Shown: positions 7,830 to 16,231 of the stretch, in pieces
Layout of the letters: the number at the start of each line of letters is the position of its first letter
Numbering within the stretch: the first letter of the stretch is position 1
Assembly (NCBI GenBank): GCA_965243345.1
Contig: CBDEUR010000003.1
Coordinates: 4,464,001 to 4,528,000, forward strand
Length of the DNA stretch: 64,000 nt
Source of the DNA: Bin52 sp965243345
GTDB lineage: Bacteria; Pseudomonadota; Alphaproteobacteria; Thalassobaculales; Thalassobaculaceae
Reading direction: 5' to 3'
The notes under the pieces: generated by a model
Told to the model about the DNA's origin: nothing
Databases searched by the model: none
What the model saw: the letters and a program-made list of their open reading frames with translations, nothing else
Program-made: the position numbers and the translations under genes

Positions 7830-9059
7830 CTATCGCTCGCGGTTGCCGGAGACGAACACCGTCAGTGTCGAGCACAGCATGATCGCGGCGATGCCGAAGA
7901 ACATGAACGACGCGTCGGAATTGTCCAGGATCCATCCGAACAGTGGCGGCGCGATCACGCCGCCGATGCTGAAGCCCGAGGTTACGAACCCGAACACCGT
8001 GCCGAAGGCGCCCTCCGGCGTGACGGACCGCACGATCATGTCGCGCGACGGCATGATCACGCCGTGCAGGAGGCCCTGCAGTGACATCAGCACGAAGATC
8101 AGCGCCAGGGGCAGGGAGACGGCGCCGACGACGGCGATCATCACGGCGGTGCCGACGAAACAGATCGCGGCGACCAGGTTGTGCCGCCGGGTCCGGTCCG
8201 CCACGATCCCGCCGAGCAGGACGCCGACGGCCCCTGCCACCAGGTAGGCCGACAGCACCAGGGTCGCGCTCTCGATCGCCGTTCCCTGCTGCTGGTTCAG
8301 TCCGACGATCAGGAAGCTGGCGATCCCGGTCGAGCCCAGCGAGAGCAGCGTGAAGAACCCGAGACAGAGCAGGATCTGGGGCGAGAGCAACAGCGAGATG
8401 CCGTGGGTGTGACCGCGTGACCGCTCGGCGCGCTGCCGGGCGAGGTGCGGCGCGTGGCGCAGGTGCCGGGCATAGAGCATCATGACCAGCATGGTCGCGA
8501 TGCCGCACGCGCCCGCGATCGCCAGTCCCGTCCGCCAACCCACCGCGAGGTTGAGGAACACGATCACCGGGCCGGCGGCCGCGAAACCGGCATAGCCCGC
8601 GAAGGTGTGCAGGCTGAATGCCCGGCCCATGCGCCGGCCCGACACCGAGGCCGAGAGGATCGCGTAGTCGGCCGGGTGATAGACACCGTTGGCGCAGCCG
8701 GCGACGAACATCAGCGCCATCAGGGTCCAGAACCCGTCGGCAAATCCCATCAGGAGAAACGCCGCGCCCTCCACGCCGAGTCCGGCGATCAGCACGATGC
8801 GGGCGCCGATCCGGTCGACCAGGAACCCGAAGGGCACCTGGGTGAGCCCCGTCGTCGCACTGAACACCGCCACCAGCAGGCCGAGTTCGGCGTAGGAGAC
8901 GCCGAGGGCCTGCTTCAGCAACGGGAACAGCGGCGGCAGCAGGTAGATGTAGAAGTGGCTGAAGAAATGGGCGACACCGACCAGCGCGATCACCCGGTAA
9001 TCGGAGCGGCCGTCATCGGCGGGGCGTTCACCGCGCGGTTGGTCAGCCGTGACGTCCAT
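7830..9059 (-). CDS. MFS transporter
   Basis: A 409-aa major facilitator permease with twelve predicted hydrophobic segments. After a short polar N-terminus the first helix starts at YRVIALVGVAHFFSHFYIYL. The MFS loop signature is visible between helices 2 and 3 (GFLVDRIGARIVL) and again in the second half (GGIVADRTRRHNL). The opening resembles the fosmidomycin-resistance-like branch, but no substrate can be assigned. Its last 64 codons are duplicated at 6315-6512. It is divergent from the HD hydrolase at 9261. Confidence 0.88.
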   Translation of the reverse strand: MDVTADQPRGERPADDGRSDYRVIALVGVAHFFSHFYIYLLPPLFPLLKQALGVSYAELGLLVAVFSATTGLTQVPFGFLVDRIGARIVLIAGLGVEGAAFLLMGFADGFWTLMALMFVAGCANGVYHPADYAILSASVSGRRMGRAFSLHTFAGYAGFAAAGPVIVFLNLAVGWRTGLAIAGACGIATMLVMMLYARHLRHAPHLARQRAERSRGHTHGISLLLSPQILLCLGFFTLLSLGSTGIASFLIVGLNQQQGTAIESATLVLSAYLVAGAVGVLLGGIVADRTRRHNLVAAICFVGTAVMIAVVGAVSLPLALIFVLMSLQGLLHGVIMPSRDMIVRSVTPEGAFGTVFGFVTSGFSIGGVIAPPLFGWILDNSDASFMFFGIAAIMLCSTLTVFVSGNRER

Positions 9060-9260
9060 CTTCGGTCAGCCTGTCTCGATCCTGGGAGCTTCGGGGTCCG
9101 GATGGCGCCACATTCCTCTCAACACCCGTTCGCGGTCAAGGACCGGGCCCGGGTGCCGCGGCGGGAGACTCGCCGGCCCGCGTCCCGCCGGGTATCGTCG
9201 CGCCGGCAGGACCCGTGGCGGGAATCCTGCAGCACGCCGTGGACACGCCGGGGGATTCGA

Positions 9261-9857
9261 ATGCCGCAGGGCCGTTCCGGTCCGCAGCCGCGGGCCTGGC
9301 AGGTGATGCTGAGCGGCAGGACGCTCGACCTGCTCCATCCGTCCCCGCTCGACATCGAAATCGAGGACATTGCCCACGGGCTGTCGCGGCTTGCCCGGTG
9401 GAACGGCCAGACCAGTGGCGACCAGGCCTGGTCGGTCGCCCAGCACAGCCTGCTGGTCGAGCGCCTGGCCGTCAGGTTGAAGGAGGACCTCGAGGTCCGG
9501 TGGCGGCTGGCCGCCCTGCTGCACGATGCGCCCGAGTTCGTCATCGGTGATCTGATCAGCCCGTTCAAGGCGGTGATCGGCACGGAGTACCGGCAGGTCG
9601 AGGACCGGCTGCTCGCGGCCATTCACCTGCGCTTCGGTCTGCCGGCCACCCTGCCCGACAGGGTCGTGAAGCTGATCAAGCGCTCCGACAGGATCTCCGC
9701 CGGGCTCGAGGCGGTCCAGCTTGCCGGGTTCAGCCAGAACCGGGCACGCGGGCTGTTCGGCCAGAGCCGGGTGGGACGCGATATCGTGCTCCGGCCGTGG
9801 TCGCCGGACGAGGCGCGGCGCCGCTTCCTCGAGAGGTTCGGCCAGCTGTCCGGGTAG
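9261..9857 (+). CDS. HD-domain hydrolase (YfbR-like phosphohydrolase)
   Basis: A 198-aa HD-superfamily metal-dependent phosphohydrolase. The metal ligands can be followed in order: His in VAQHSLLVERL, the HD pair in AALLHDAPEFVIGDL, and a later Asp in IKRSDRIS. The HDAPE...D..SPFK pattern is that of YfbR/COG1896 5'-deoxynucleotidase-like enzymes, which trim nucleotide pools. The start at ATG 9261 is preferred over upstream in-frame options because a GGGGG run precedes it and everything upstream overlaps the divergent transporter gene. It converges with the MFS gene ending at 9866. Confidence 0.85.
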   Translation: MPQGRSGPQPRAWQVMLSGRTLDLLHPSPLDIEIEDIAHGLSRLARWNGQTSGDQAWSVAQHSLLVERLAVRLKEDLEVRWRLAALLHDAPEFVIGDLISPFKAVIGTEYRQVEDRLLAAIHLRFGLPATLPDRVVKLIKRSDRISAGLEAVQLAGFSQNRARGLFGQSRVGRDIVLRPWSPDEARRRFLERFGQLSG

Positions 9858-9865
9858 TCCGGGTC

Positions 9866-11296
9866 TCACGCCGGGGCCAGTTGCTCGACCGGTCTTTCGC
9901 GGATCGGCCAGTGAACGAGTGCCGATGCAACGCCGAGACCGATCGAGATCCACCAGACCACCTCGTATGAGCCGAAGGTGTCGTAGGCGTAGCCGCCGAA
10001 CCAGGCTCCGAGGAAACCGCCGATCTGGTGGCTGAAGAAGATGATGCCGAACAGCATCCCCAAGTAGCGCGGCCCGTAGATGTGGGCCACCAGGCCCGAT
10101 GTGAGCGGCACGGTGCTCAGCCACAGGAAACCCATCAGCACCGCGAAGACGTACACCATCATCTCGCTTGGCGGCAGCAGCACGAAACCGGCCATCACCA
10201 GCGCGCGGCCGAAATACAGCAAACTCAGCAGGTACTTCTTCGGATACCGCCCGCCGGCCACACCGGCGAGGTAGGAGCCGAGCACGTTGCACAGCCCCAC
10301 CAGGCCGATGGCCCATGCCCCGGTCTGGGCCGCGAGCCCGAGATCGACCACGTAGGAGGGCAGGTGGATGGAGATGTAGGCGACATGGAACCCGCAGACG
10401 AAGAAGCCCATTACCAGGAACCAGAAACTCGGGTGATGCAGGGCTTCCGACAACGCCTGGCGCATGGTCTGGGAGCGCGGCGCGTCCGACTGCGGGACCG
10501 GGCGGGTCTTCAGGAACACCAGGCCCAACGGCACCATCAGAAGGGCGGCCGCGGCGAGGATCAGCAGCGCGGCGATCCAGCCGAACGTATCCATCAGCTG
10601 CTGTGCCATGGGAACGATCGCGAACTGCCCGAGCGAGCCCGCGGCACCGACGATCCCGAGCGCCCAGGACCGGCGCTCCGCCGGGAACAGCTGTGCGACC
10701 GCGCCGAAGATGATGCCGAACGACGTGCCGGACAGACCGATTGCAACCACGAAGCCGGCGCTGAAGTACAGCATCGCCGGTCCGGTCGACATCGCCATCA
10801 GCACCAGGCCGGCAACATAGAACACGGCGCCGATCATGATTGCCTTGAACGGTCCGTACCGGTCGGCGAAGGCGCCGAGGAAAGGCTGGGTTGCACCCCA
10901 GACCAGGTTCTGCAGGGCAATCGACAGGGCAAAGACCTCGCGGCCGACGCCGAAGTCGAGAGAGATCGGACCGAGGAAGAGGCCGAAGCTGCCGCGGGTC
11001 CCGAAGGAGATGGCGACGATCAGACCGCCGAGCAGCAGGGCGACGTAGGCGAGCCTCGACGTCGTGATCAGGCCGGCTGTCCGTTGCGGCGGCGCGGATG
11101 CCTGGAAGACCCGGGCGTATTTCCACCGCCCCGCCGTCTCGTCGAAGGTGGCGCCGACGATCCGCACTGCCGTCGCCTCCCCGCGCCCGAGCATCCCGGA
11201 AGCCTCGGCTTCCATCGGCGCGAAGACCGTCCCGCGGGACAGGGTTTCCCATTGTCCTCCGGCCCTGTGCTGGAGGAAATACTGCTCATGGGTCAT
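9866..11296 (-). CDS. MFS transporter with an N-terminal soluble domain
   Basis: A 476-aa protein. About 80 residues (from MTHEQYFLQHRAGGQWETLS through the RWKYARVFQ segment) form a soluble N-terminal module before the first membrane helix at AYVALLLGGLIVAISFGTRG. The rest is a normal twelve-helix MFS permease of the oxalate/monocarboxylate-antiporter-like type, with the loop motif GAFADRYGPFKA. The start at 11296 is supported by an AAGGGG site and by agreement of the short N-terminal domain with one open frame; longer in-frame starts would overlap the alpha/beta hydrolase. The function of the N-terminal module is unknown; a sensory or binding role is only a guess. Confidence 0.82.
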   Translation of the reverse strand: MTHEQYFLQHRAGGQWETLSRGTVFAPMEAEASGMLGRGEATAVRIVGATFDETAGRWKYARVFQASAPPQRTAGLITTSRLAYVALLLGGLIVAISFGTRGSFGLFLGPISLDFGVGREVFALSIALQNLVWGATQPFLGAFADRYGPFKAIMIGAVFYVAGLVLMAMSTGPAMLYFSAGFVVAIGLSGTSFGIIFGAVAQLFPAERRSWALGIVGAAGSLGQFAIVPMAQQLMDTFGWIAALLILAAAALLMVPLGLVFLKTRPVPQSDAPRSQTMRQALSEALHHPSFWFLVMGFFVCGFHVAYISIHLPSYVVDLGLAAQTGAWAIGLVGLCNVLGSYLAGVAGGRYPKKYLLSLLYFGRALVMAGFVLLPPSEMMVYVFAVLMGFLWLSTVPLTSGLVAHIYGPRYLGMLFGIIFFSHQIGGFLGAWFGGYAYDTFGSYEVVWWISIGLGVASALVHWPIRERPVEQLAPA

Positions 11297-11405
11297 GCGG
11301 GACTGCCCCTTCCGGATCCGGGTGGCGCACTTTCCCCGCCGCCCGGGGGAGAGGCAAGTCCGCCGGCAAGCACGGCAGCCATGCCCGATTCGCACGAAAC
11401 CGGGG

Positions 11406-12269
11406 TCACCGGGCACCGCCGGACATGGCCACCAGCAGCCGGGCGTAGTCCGCCGCCGCCTCGTACTGCGTCCAGTGCCCGATCCCGTCGAGAACCTCGA
11501 CGGCGGCATCGGGACGCACCTCGCGCAGCAGAGCGATCCGCTCGTCAAGGCCGCCGCCGGCCAGCGTCCTGTCCCTGCCGCCCCAGATCGCGTTGACCGG
11601 AGCCAGGAGGCCACCGACGGCGTCGAGCAGACGCGTCGTGTTCGACAACGGGCGCGACACGGTGCGCGCCCGCAGCGAGTTCGTGATCTGGATGTGGATC
11701 GCCAGCTCGTCGACGAGCGCCGGGTCGGCGATCATCAGCCATTCCATGTTGTTGCGCGCGGCTGCACGCAGGTCTTCCGCTTCCATGCCCGGGTGGATGC
11801 GCACGAGGCTGCCGCGTTCGCGCGGGCGCGGGCCGAAACCGGCCGCGCCGACCATGTTGAAACTCAGGACCCGGCCATCGAGACGCTCGGCGACCACGGC
11901 GCCGATCACGGAGCCGAACGAGAAACCCGCAAGATGGAACGCCGCCCCGGGGACGATCCGCTCAATCCCGTGGGCGACGATAGCTGCGATACCCTCGGCG
12001 GTGTAGGGCGGACCCGGGTCGTCGCTGTCGCCCAGGCCGGGCAGGTCGGCCGCGAGCACCCTGAACCCGGCCGCGACCAGCGGCTCGATCGTCCGGCACC
12101 AGTGGTTCCACGAACCGTGGCCACCGTGAAGCAGGACCAGGGGAACCCCGTCGCCCCAGTCGTGCCAGACCATCGCGCCTCCGCCGCCGGGGGTGTGGTG
12201 CACCCGGGCCCGTCCGGCGAGGTCAGCGAGCCACCCTGCCGGGTCGCAGGGCGCGGCACTCCCGTCCAT
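11406..12269 (-). CDS. Alpha/beta hydrolase
   Basis: A 287-aa alpha/beta-fold hydrolase. The oxyanion-hole HGGHG motif (VLLHGGHGSWNHW), the nucleophile elbow GFSFGS and the C-terminal catalytic histidine in LDGIGHWTQYEAA are all present, and an aspartate in WGGRDRTLA completes the triad. The ATG at 12269 shares one base with the TGA of the SDR gene upstream (TGATG), which suggests translational coupling. Together with the SDR it probably handles an ester- or lactone-containing small molecule; the substrate is not readable. Confidence 0.9.
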   Translation of the reverse strand: MDGSAAPCDPAGWLADLAGRARVHHTPGGGGAMVWHDWGDGVPLVLLHGGHGSWNHWCRTIEPLVAAGFRVLAADLPGLGDSDDPGPPYTAEGIAAIVAHGIERIVPGAAFHLAGFSFGSVIGAVVAERLDGRVLSFNMVGAAGFGPRPRERGSLVRIHPGMEAEDLRAAARNNMEWLMIADPALVDELAIHIQITNSLRARTVSRPLSNTTRLLDAVGGLLAPVNAIWGGRDRTLAGGGLDERIALLREVRPDAAVEVLDGIGHWTQYEAAADYARLLVAMSGGAR

Positions 12270-13021
12270 CAGACCTCGCCCGGCTGCGGGGTGCGCCTGT
12301 GGGTCGGACTGATGATCACCTCGTTCAGGATCACGCGCGCCGGCAGTTTCAGCATGAAGACCACGATGTCGCCCATGTCCTCGGCCTGGATCAACCGGGC
12401 GCGGTCCTCGGCCGGGACCTGCACCGGCCGCAGGTCCAGGATCGGTGTCTCGACCTCGCCCGGGCAGAGCGCACAGGCCCGGATGCCCTGGTTGCCGTAC
12501 TCGTCGTTGATCATCTGGCTCAGGGCCATGACGGCGTGTTTCGAGGCTCCGTAGGCGACGCCGGCCCGGAGCGAGTAGTTGATGCCCGCCTTTGACGAGG
12601 TGGTGATGATGGTACCTTCGCCGCGCGGTGCCATTACCCTCAGCGCCGCCTCGGCGCAGTTGTAGGCGCCCTTCACGTTGACGTCGATCACCTGGTCCCA
12701 GCCGTCGAGCGCGCCGCCCTTCCAGTAGCGGTCGGTGACGTTGATGCCGTGGTTGTTGAGCAGCAGGTCAAGCCGGCCGTGCCGTTCGGCGATGCCGCGC
12801 GCCATCGCACGCATGGCCTCGCGGTCCGTGGCATCGCCGGTGGCGACCTCGGCGGTGCCGCCGTCCGCCCGGACTCGTTCGGCCACCTGTTCGAGCGGGG
12901 CGGCCCGCCGGCCGGTCAGCGCCACGATCACACCCTCCGCCGCCAGGGCCCGTGCCGCGCCGGCGCCGATACCGGTGCCCGCACCGGTGATCCAGGCCAC
13001 CATTCCCTCGATCGATCTCAT
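12269..13021 (-). CDS. Short-chain dehydrogenase/reductase
   Basis: A 250-aa classical SDR. The cofactor motif TGAGTGIG, an NNHG in place of the usual NNAG, and the catalytic Ser...YGASK are all visible (TTSSKAGIN, then VAYGASKHAV). The C-terminus PGEVETPIL is typical. NAD(P)-dependent oxidation or reduction of an alcohol or ketone is expected. ATG 13021 is preferred to ATG 13030 three codons upstream because the family begins close to the first strand. The stop overlaps the start of the alpha/beta hydrolase, so the two form an operon divergent from the EamA transporter. Confidence 0.9.
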   Translation of the reverse strand: MRSIEGMVAWITGAGTGIGAGAARALAAEGVIVALTGRRAAPLEQVAERVRADGGTAEVATGDATDREAMRAMARGIAERHGRLDLLLNNHGINVTDRYWKGGALDGWDQVIDVNVKGAYNCAEAALRVMAPRGEGTIITTSSKAGINYSLRAGVAYGASKHAVMALSQMINDEYGNQGIRACALCPGEVETPILDLRPVQVPAEDRARLIQAEDMGDIVVFMLKLPARVILNEVIISPTHRRTPQPGEV

Positions 13022-13100
13022 GCCCACCAAACCCCTCGTCCATGCAACACTGTGCCCCGACCGTCCGCCGGGGCGGCGCCACTATACCGGAACGTCCCAC

Positions 13101-14009
13101 GTGAAAGTCCATGGCCGAGCCCGGCTGATCACGTCCTGGAACGGCCTGTCGGGAAACGCCCGCGGCTCGGTCTGGCTGCTGGTCGCCGGGCTGCTTGCCA
13201 CCCTGATGATCACCGGCATCAAGGATGTCGGCCAGCGCCTGCCGGTCATCGAGATCCTGTTCTGCCGCCAGTTGCTGGTGTTCCTGCTGCTCACGCCGGC
13301 ACTGCTGCGCGGGTTCCCGGACGTGCTGCGGACCAGGCGGGCGCCGCTGCATCTCTCGCGGTGCGCGGTCTCGATCGTCGCCATGCTGACAGGGTTTACC
13401 GCGGTGGTGCACCTGCCGCTTGCCGAGGTGACCGCGATCAGCTTCTCGCGCGCGTTCTTCGCAACCCTGCTCGCGATCCTGGTGCTGCGCGAGGTCGTGG
13501 GCATCCGCCGCTGGAGCGCCACCATCGTCGGGTTCGTCGGTGTCCTGATCGTCGTGCGCCCGGGGGCCGAGGGGATCAATATCTACGCCGTGTTCGCCGT
13601 CATCTCGGCGGCACTGGTCGCGGGCAACGTGATCATGACGAAACGGCTGGCCGAAACCGAGGGGACGACGACCATCATGGTCTACCACGCGGGTGTGCTG
13701 GCGGCCGCCTACGCGGTGCCGGCGTGGTGGCTGTGGGTGCAGCCCACCTGGGTCGAACTCGGGTTGATCGTGGTGATCGCGGTGCTGATGTCGGCGGTGC
13801 AGGTCTGCATGATCCGCGGCTACCGCGAGGCGGAGGCGTCGGCCGCGCAGCCACTCGAGTATGTCCGGCTGGTCTATGCGGCGATCATCGGCTACCTGAT
13901 CTTCGCCGAGGTGCCGACGCTGTGGACCTGGGCCGGGGCGGCGCTGATCATCGCGAGCGCACTCTACACGATCCGCCGCAACGCCATCCGGTCACTGGGC
14001 GCGAATTGA
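13101..14009 (+). CDS. EamA/DMT-family transporter
   Basis: A drug/metabolite-transporter permease of about 302 aa with ten hydrophobic segments arranged as two EamA repeats; the first repeat runs from WLLVAGLLATLMITGIKDVG to GFVGVLIVVRPG and the second ends at WTWAGAALIIASALYTIRR. The likely start is GTG 13101, as the frame upstream overlaps the divergent SDR and the first in-frame ATG would remove the first helix. Substrates for this family (amino acids, nucleotide sugars, others) cannot be predicted. Confidence 0.85.
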   Translation: MKVHGRARLITSWNGLSGNARGSVWLLVAGLLATLMITGIKDVGQRLPVIEILFCRQLLVFLLLTPALLRGFPDVLRTRRAPLHLSRCAVSIVAMLTGFTAVVHLPLAEVTAISFSRAFFATLLAILVLREVVGIRRWSATIVGFVGVLIVVRPGAEGINIYAVFAVISAALVAGNVIMTKRLAETEGTTTIMVYHAGVLAAAYAVPAWWLWVQPTWVELGLIVVIAVLMSAVQVCMIRGYREAEASAAQPLEYVRLVYAAIIGYLIFAEVPTLWTWAGAALIIASALYTIRRNAIRSLGAN

Positions 14010-14070
14010 CGCCGGGCCGGGCGCTTTCCACAATGCGCCCACCGTGACGGAACCAACGGAGGACGAGGCC

Positions 14071-14916
14071 GTGAAGACCGGTGTCATGATGTTTCCGACG
14101 GACTACTCCATCGCGCCGCACGAGCTTGCGGTCGCGGTGGAGGAACGCGGGTTCGACTCGCTGTGGTTCCCGGAACACTCGCACATCCCGCTGCCCCAGG
14201 TGTCTCCGTGGCCGGGCGGCGGCGAACTGCCGAAAATGTACTACGACGTGATGGATCCATTCGTCGCGCTCGCGTCCGCCGCTGCGGTAACCAGCCGGAT
14301 CGGACTTGCCACCGGGATCTGCCTCGTCGTCCAGCGCGACCCGATCCAGCTTGCCAAGGAGGTGGCCACGCTTGACCGGATCTCGGGCGGGCGGTTCCTG
14401 TTCGGGGTCGGCGCCGGCTGGAACGCGGAGGAGATGGCCGATCACGGAACCACGGATTTCCGGGGCCGGTTCGGGCTGATGGCCGAACGAATCGAGGCCA
14501 TGAAGACCATCTGGACCAGCACCAAGCCGGAGTACCACGGAGAGCATGTCGACTTCGGCCCGATGATGACCTGGCCGAAGCCGGTGCAGGCGCCGCACCC
14601 GCCGGTGATCGTCGGCGGCGGGTTTCCGCACGCGGCGCGCCGGGCGATCGCGTTCGGTGACGGGTGGATGCCGATCGGCGGCCGGCTCGACGTGATCGAC
14701 CTGATGCCCCGGTTCCGGCAGATGGTTGCCGAGGCCGACCGGGAACCCGACGACATGCCGGTCACCTCGTTCGGCCTGCCGGCCGATGGGGATATCCTGG
14801 CCCGCAGCCGCGACGCGGGGGTCGACCGGGCCGTCCTTGCCCTGCCGCCGGAGCCGGCCGACACCGTGCTGCCGCTGCTCGACGACTACGCCCGGCTCGC
14901 CGCGGGGGCCCGATGA
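14071..14916 (+). CDS. LLM-class (luciferase-like) flavin/F420-dependent oxidoreductase
   Basis: A 281-aa TIM-barrel oxidoreductase of the luciferase-like family. It has the opening MKTGVMMFPTDYSIAPHELA, the EERGFDSLWFPEHSHIP block, the GICLVVQRDPIQLAKEVATL helix and the GRFLFGVGAGWNAEEM loop that shapes the flavin site. The GTG at 14071 is chosen over GTG 14044 because GGAGG lies 8 bases upstream and because relatives start with this motif. Such enzymes use F420 or reduced flavin; which one cannot be told. msrA lies 74 bp downstream on the same strand. Confidence 0.87.
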   Translation: MKTGVMMFPTDYSIAPHELAVAVEERGFDSLWFPEHSHIPLPQVSPWPGGGELPKMYYDVMDPFVALASAAAVTSRIGLATGICLVVQRDPIQLAKEVATLDRISGGRFLFGVGAGWNAEEMADHGTTDFRGRFGLMAERIEAMKTIWTSTKPEYHGEHVDFGPMMTWPKPVQAPHPPVIVGGGFPHAARRAIAFGDGWMPIGGRLDVIDLMPRFRQMVAEADREPDDMPVTSFGLPADGDILARSRDAGVDRAVLALPPEPADTVLPLLDDYARLAAGAR

Positions 14917-14990
14917 TCATGCTCTCGACAATTCCGCCCGGGGCCGCCACCCTCATGCGGATCGATACCGGTATGTGAAGGAGCGGGGAC

Positions 14991-15467
14991 ATGGCGAAGG
15001 CGATGTTTGGCGCCGGGTGCTTCTGGGGGATCGAAGAGGCATTCCGTGCAGTGCCCGGAGTTGCCGACGTTGCGGTCGGTTACAGCGGCGGTACCGTTGA
15101 CAACCCCGGCTACGAGGCGGTGTGCACCGGCCGGACCGGGCATGCCGAGGTGGTCGAGATCATCTATGACGAGGCGGCGGTCTCCTACGAGGACCTGCTC
15201 GAGACCTTCTGGGGGTGTCACGATCCGACCCAGCTCGACCGCCAGGGCCCCGACATCGGGACCCAGTACAGGAGCGCGATCTTCCCCGTTGACGCCGACC
15301 AGGAGCAGGCGGCCCGGACCTCGCTTGCCAGCGAGGAGGAGAGCGGCCGGCACCGGCGCCCGATCGTGACCAGGATCGAGCCCGCCGGTCCGTTCTGGCG
15401 GGCCGAGGAGTACCACCAGCAGTACATCGCCAAGCGCCGTTCCGGGTTCCGCCGCCTGTTCGGCTAG
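14991..15467 (+). CDS. msrA: Peptide methionine sulfoxide reductase A
   Basis: A 158-aa MsrA that reduces the S-epimer of methionine sulfoxide in proteins. The catalytic motif GAGCFWGIEEAF near the N-terminus is intact, followed by the GYSGG, YEAVCTGRTGHAEVV and FWGCHDPTQ blocks that define the family and the GTQYRSAIF segment. There is no signal peptide, so it acts in the cytosol. An AGGAGCGG ribosome site precedes ATG 14991. There is no MsrB next to it. Confidence 0.95.
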   Translation: MAKAMFGAGCFWGIEEAFRAVPGVADVAVGYSGGTVDNPGYEAVCTGRTGHAEVVEIIYDEAAVSYEDLLETFWGCHDPTQLDRQGPDIGTQYRSAIFPVDADQEQAARTSLASEEESGRHRRPIVTRIEPAGPFWRAEEYHQQYIAKRRSGFRRLFG

Positions 15468-15598
15468 GCATGCGGCCGGGCGGCGCGCATGCGCGCCACG
15501 CCCCGGGGGCGCGTCACTTCCGCAGCCCGCGACCCGTTGGTATAAGGCGTGGCGGTATCCTCCCGCACCCGGCGCGAGGGCGGCAAAGGTGAAGCGCC

Positions 15599-16231
15599 AT
15601 GTTCCTGCTCGTCGACAACTATGACAGCTTCACCTTCAACCTGTGGCATTTCCTCGGTGAGCTGGGAGCCGGGGTGGAGGTGCGGCGCAACGACCACATC
15701 AGCGTCGACGAGGCACTGGCGATGAAGCCCCGGGGCATCGTCATCTCGCCCGGCCCCTGCGATCCGGACCGCGCCGGCATCTGTGTCGAACTGGTGCGGC
15801 GCGCGCCGCCCGACCTGCCGATCCTCGGCGTCTGTCTCGGCCACCAGTGCATCGGCCAGGCCTTCGGAGCCGCGATCGTTCGCGCGCCGGAACCGATGCA
15901 CGGCAAGATGAGCCCGGTGCTGCACCGCCAGGAAGGGGTCTTCGCCGGTCTGCCCGACGGTTTCCTTGCGACCAGGTACCACTCGCTCATCGTGCAGGGG
16001 GACGATCTGCCGGCGTCGCTCGGCGTCACGGCGCGGACAGCGGACGGACTGATCATGGGCCTGCAGCACGTCTCCCGGCCCGTTCACGGGGTCCAGTTCC
16101 ACCCCGAGAGCGTGGCGTCCGATCACGGCTACCGGCTGCTTGCCAACTTCATGCGCTGCGCCGGCGTCGAGCCGGCGGACGATACCGAGATCGAACGTCT
16201 GCAGTGCGCACTGGGGAGCACGGCGGCATGA
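15599..16231 (+). CDS. trpG: Anthranilate/aminodeoxychorismate synthase glutamine amidotransferase subunit
   Basis: A 210-aa class I glutamine amidotransferase that supplies ammonia to anthranilate synthase (and often also to PabB). The family start FLLVDNYDSFTFNL, the ISPGPCDP loop, the nucleophile in GVCLGHQCIGQAFG and the triad His/Glu in GVQFHPESV are all present. It heads a run of overlapping genes: its TGA overlaps the ATG of trpD by four bases. No TrpE is in the window, as in many alphaproteobacteria where trpE lies apart or upstream. Confidence 0.95.
   Translation: MFLLVDNYDSFTFNLWHFLGELGAGVEVRRNDHISVDEALAMKPRGIVISPGPCDPDRAGICVELVRRAPPDLPILGVCLGHQCIGQAFGAAIVRAPEPMHGKMSPVLHRQEGVFAGLPDGFLATRYHSLIVQGDDLPASLGVTARTADGLIMGLQHVSRPVHGVQFHPESVASDHGYRLLANFMRCAGVEPADDTEIERLQCALGSTAA

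Noticed and set aside
8445..9260. Upstream extension of the HD hydrolase frame.
   Set aside because: It lies antisense to the MFS gene and lacks homology features; ATG 9261 has the better site and gives normal length.
11297..11614. Upstream extension of the second MFS gene.
   Set aside because: It overlaps the alpha/beta hydrolase gene out of frame and reads as arginine- and cysteine-rich noise.
15482..15497. A perfect 16-bp palindrome, GGCGCGCATGCGCGCC, just after msrA.
   Set aside because: No loop and no T run, so it is a poor terminator; could be a protein-binding site but nothing else supports that.
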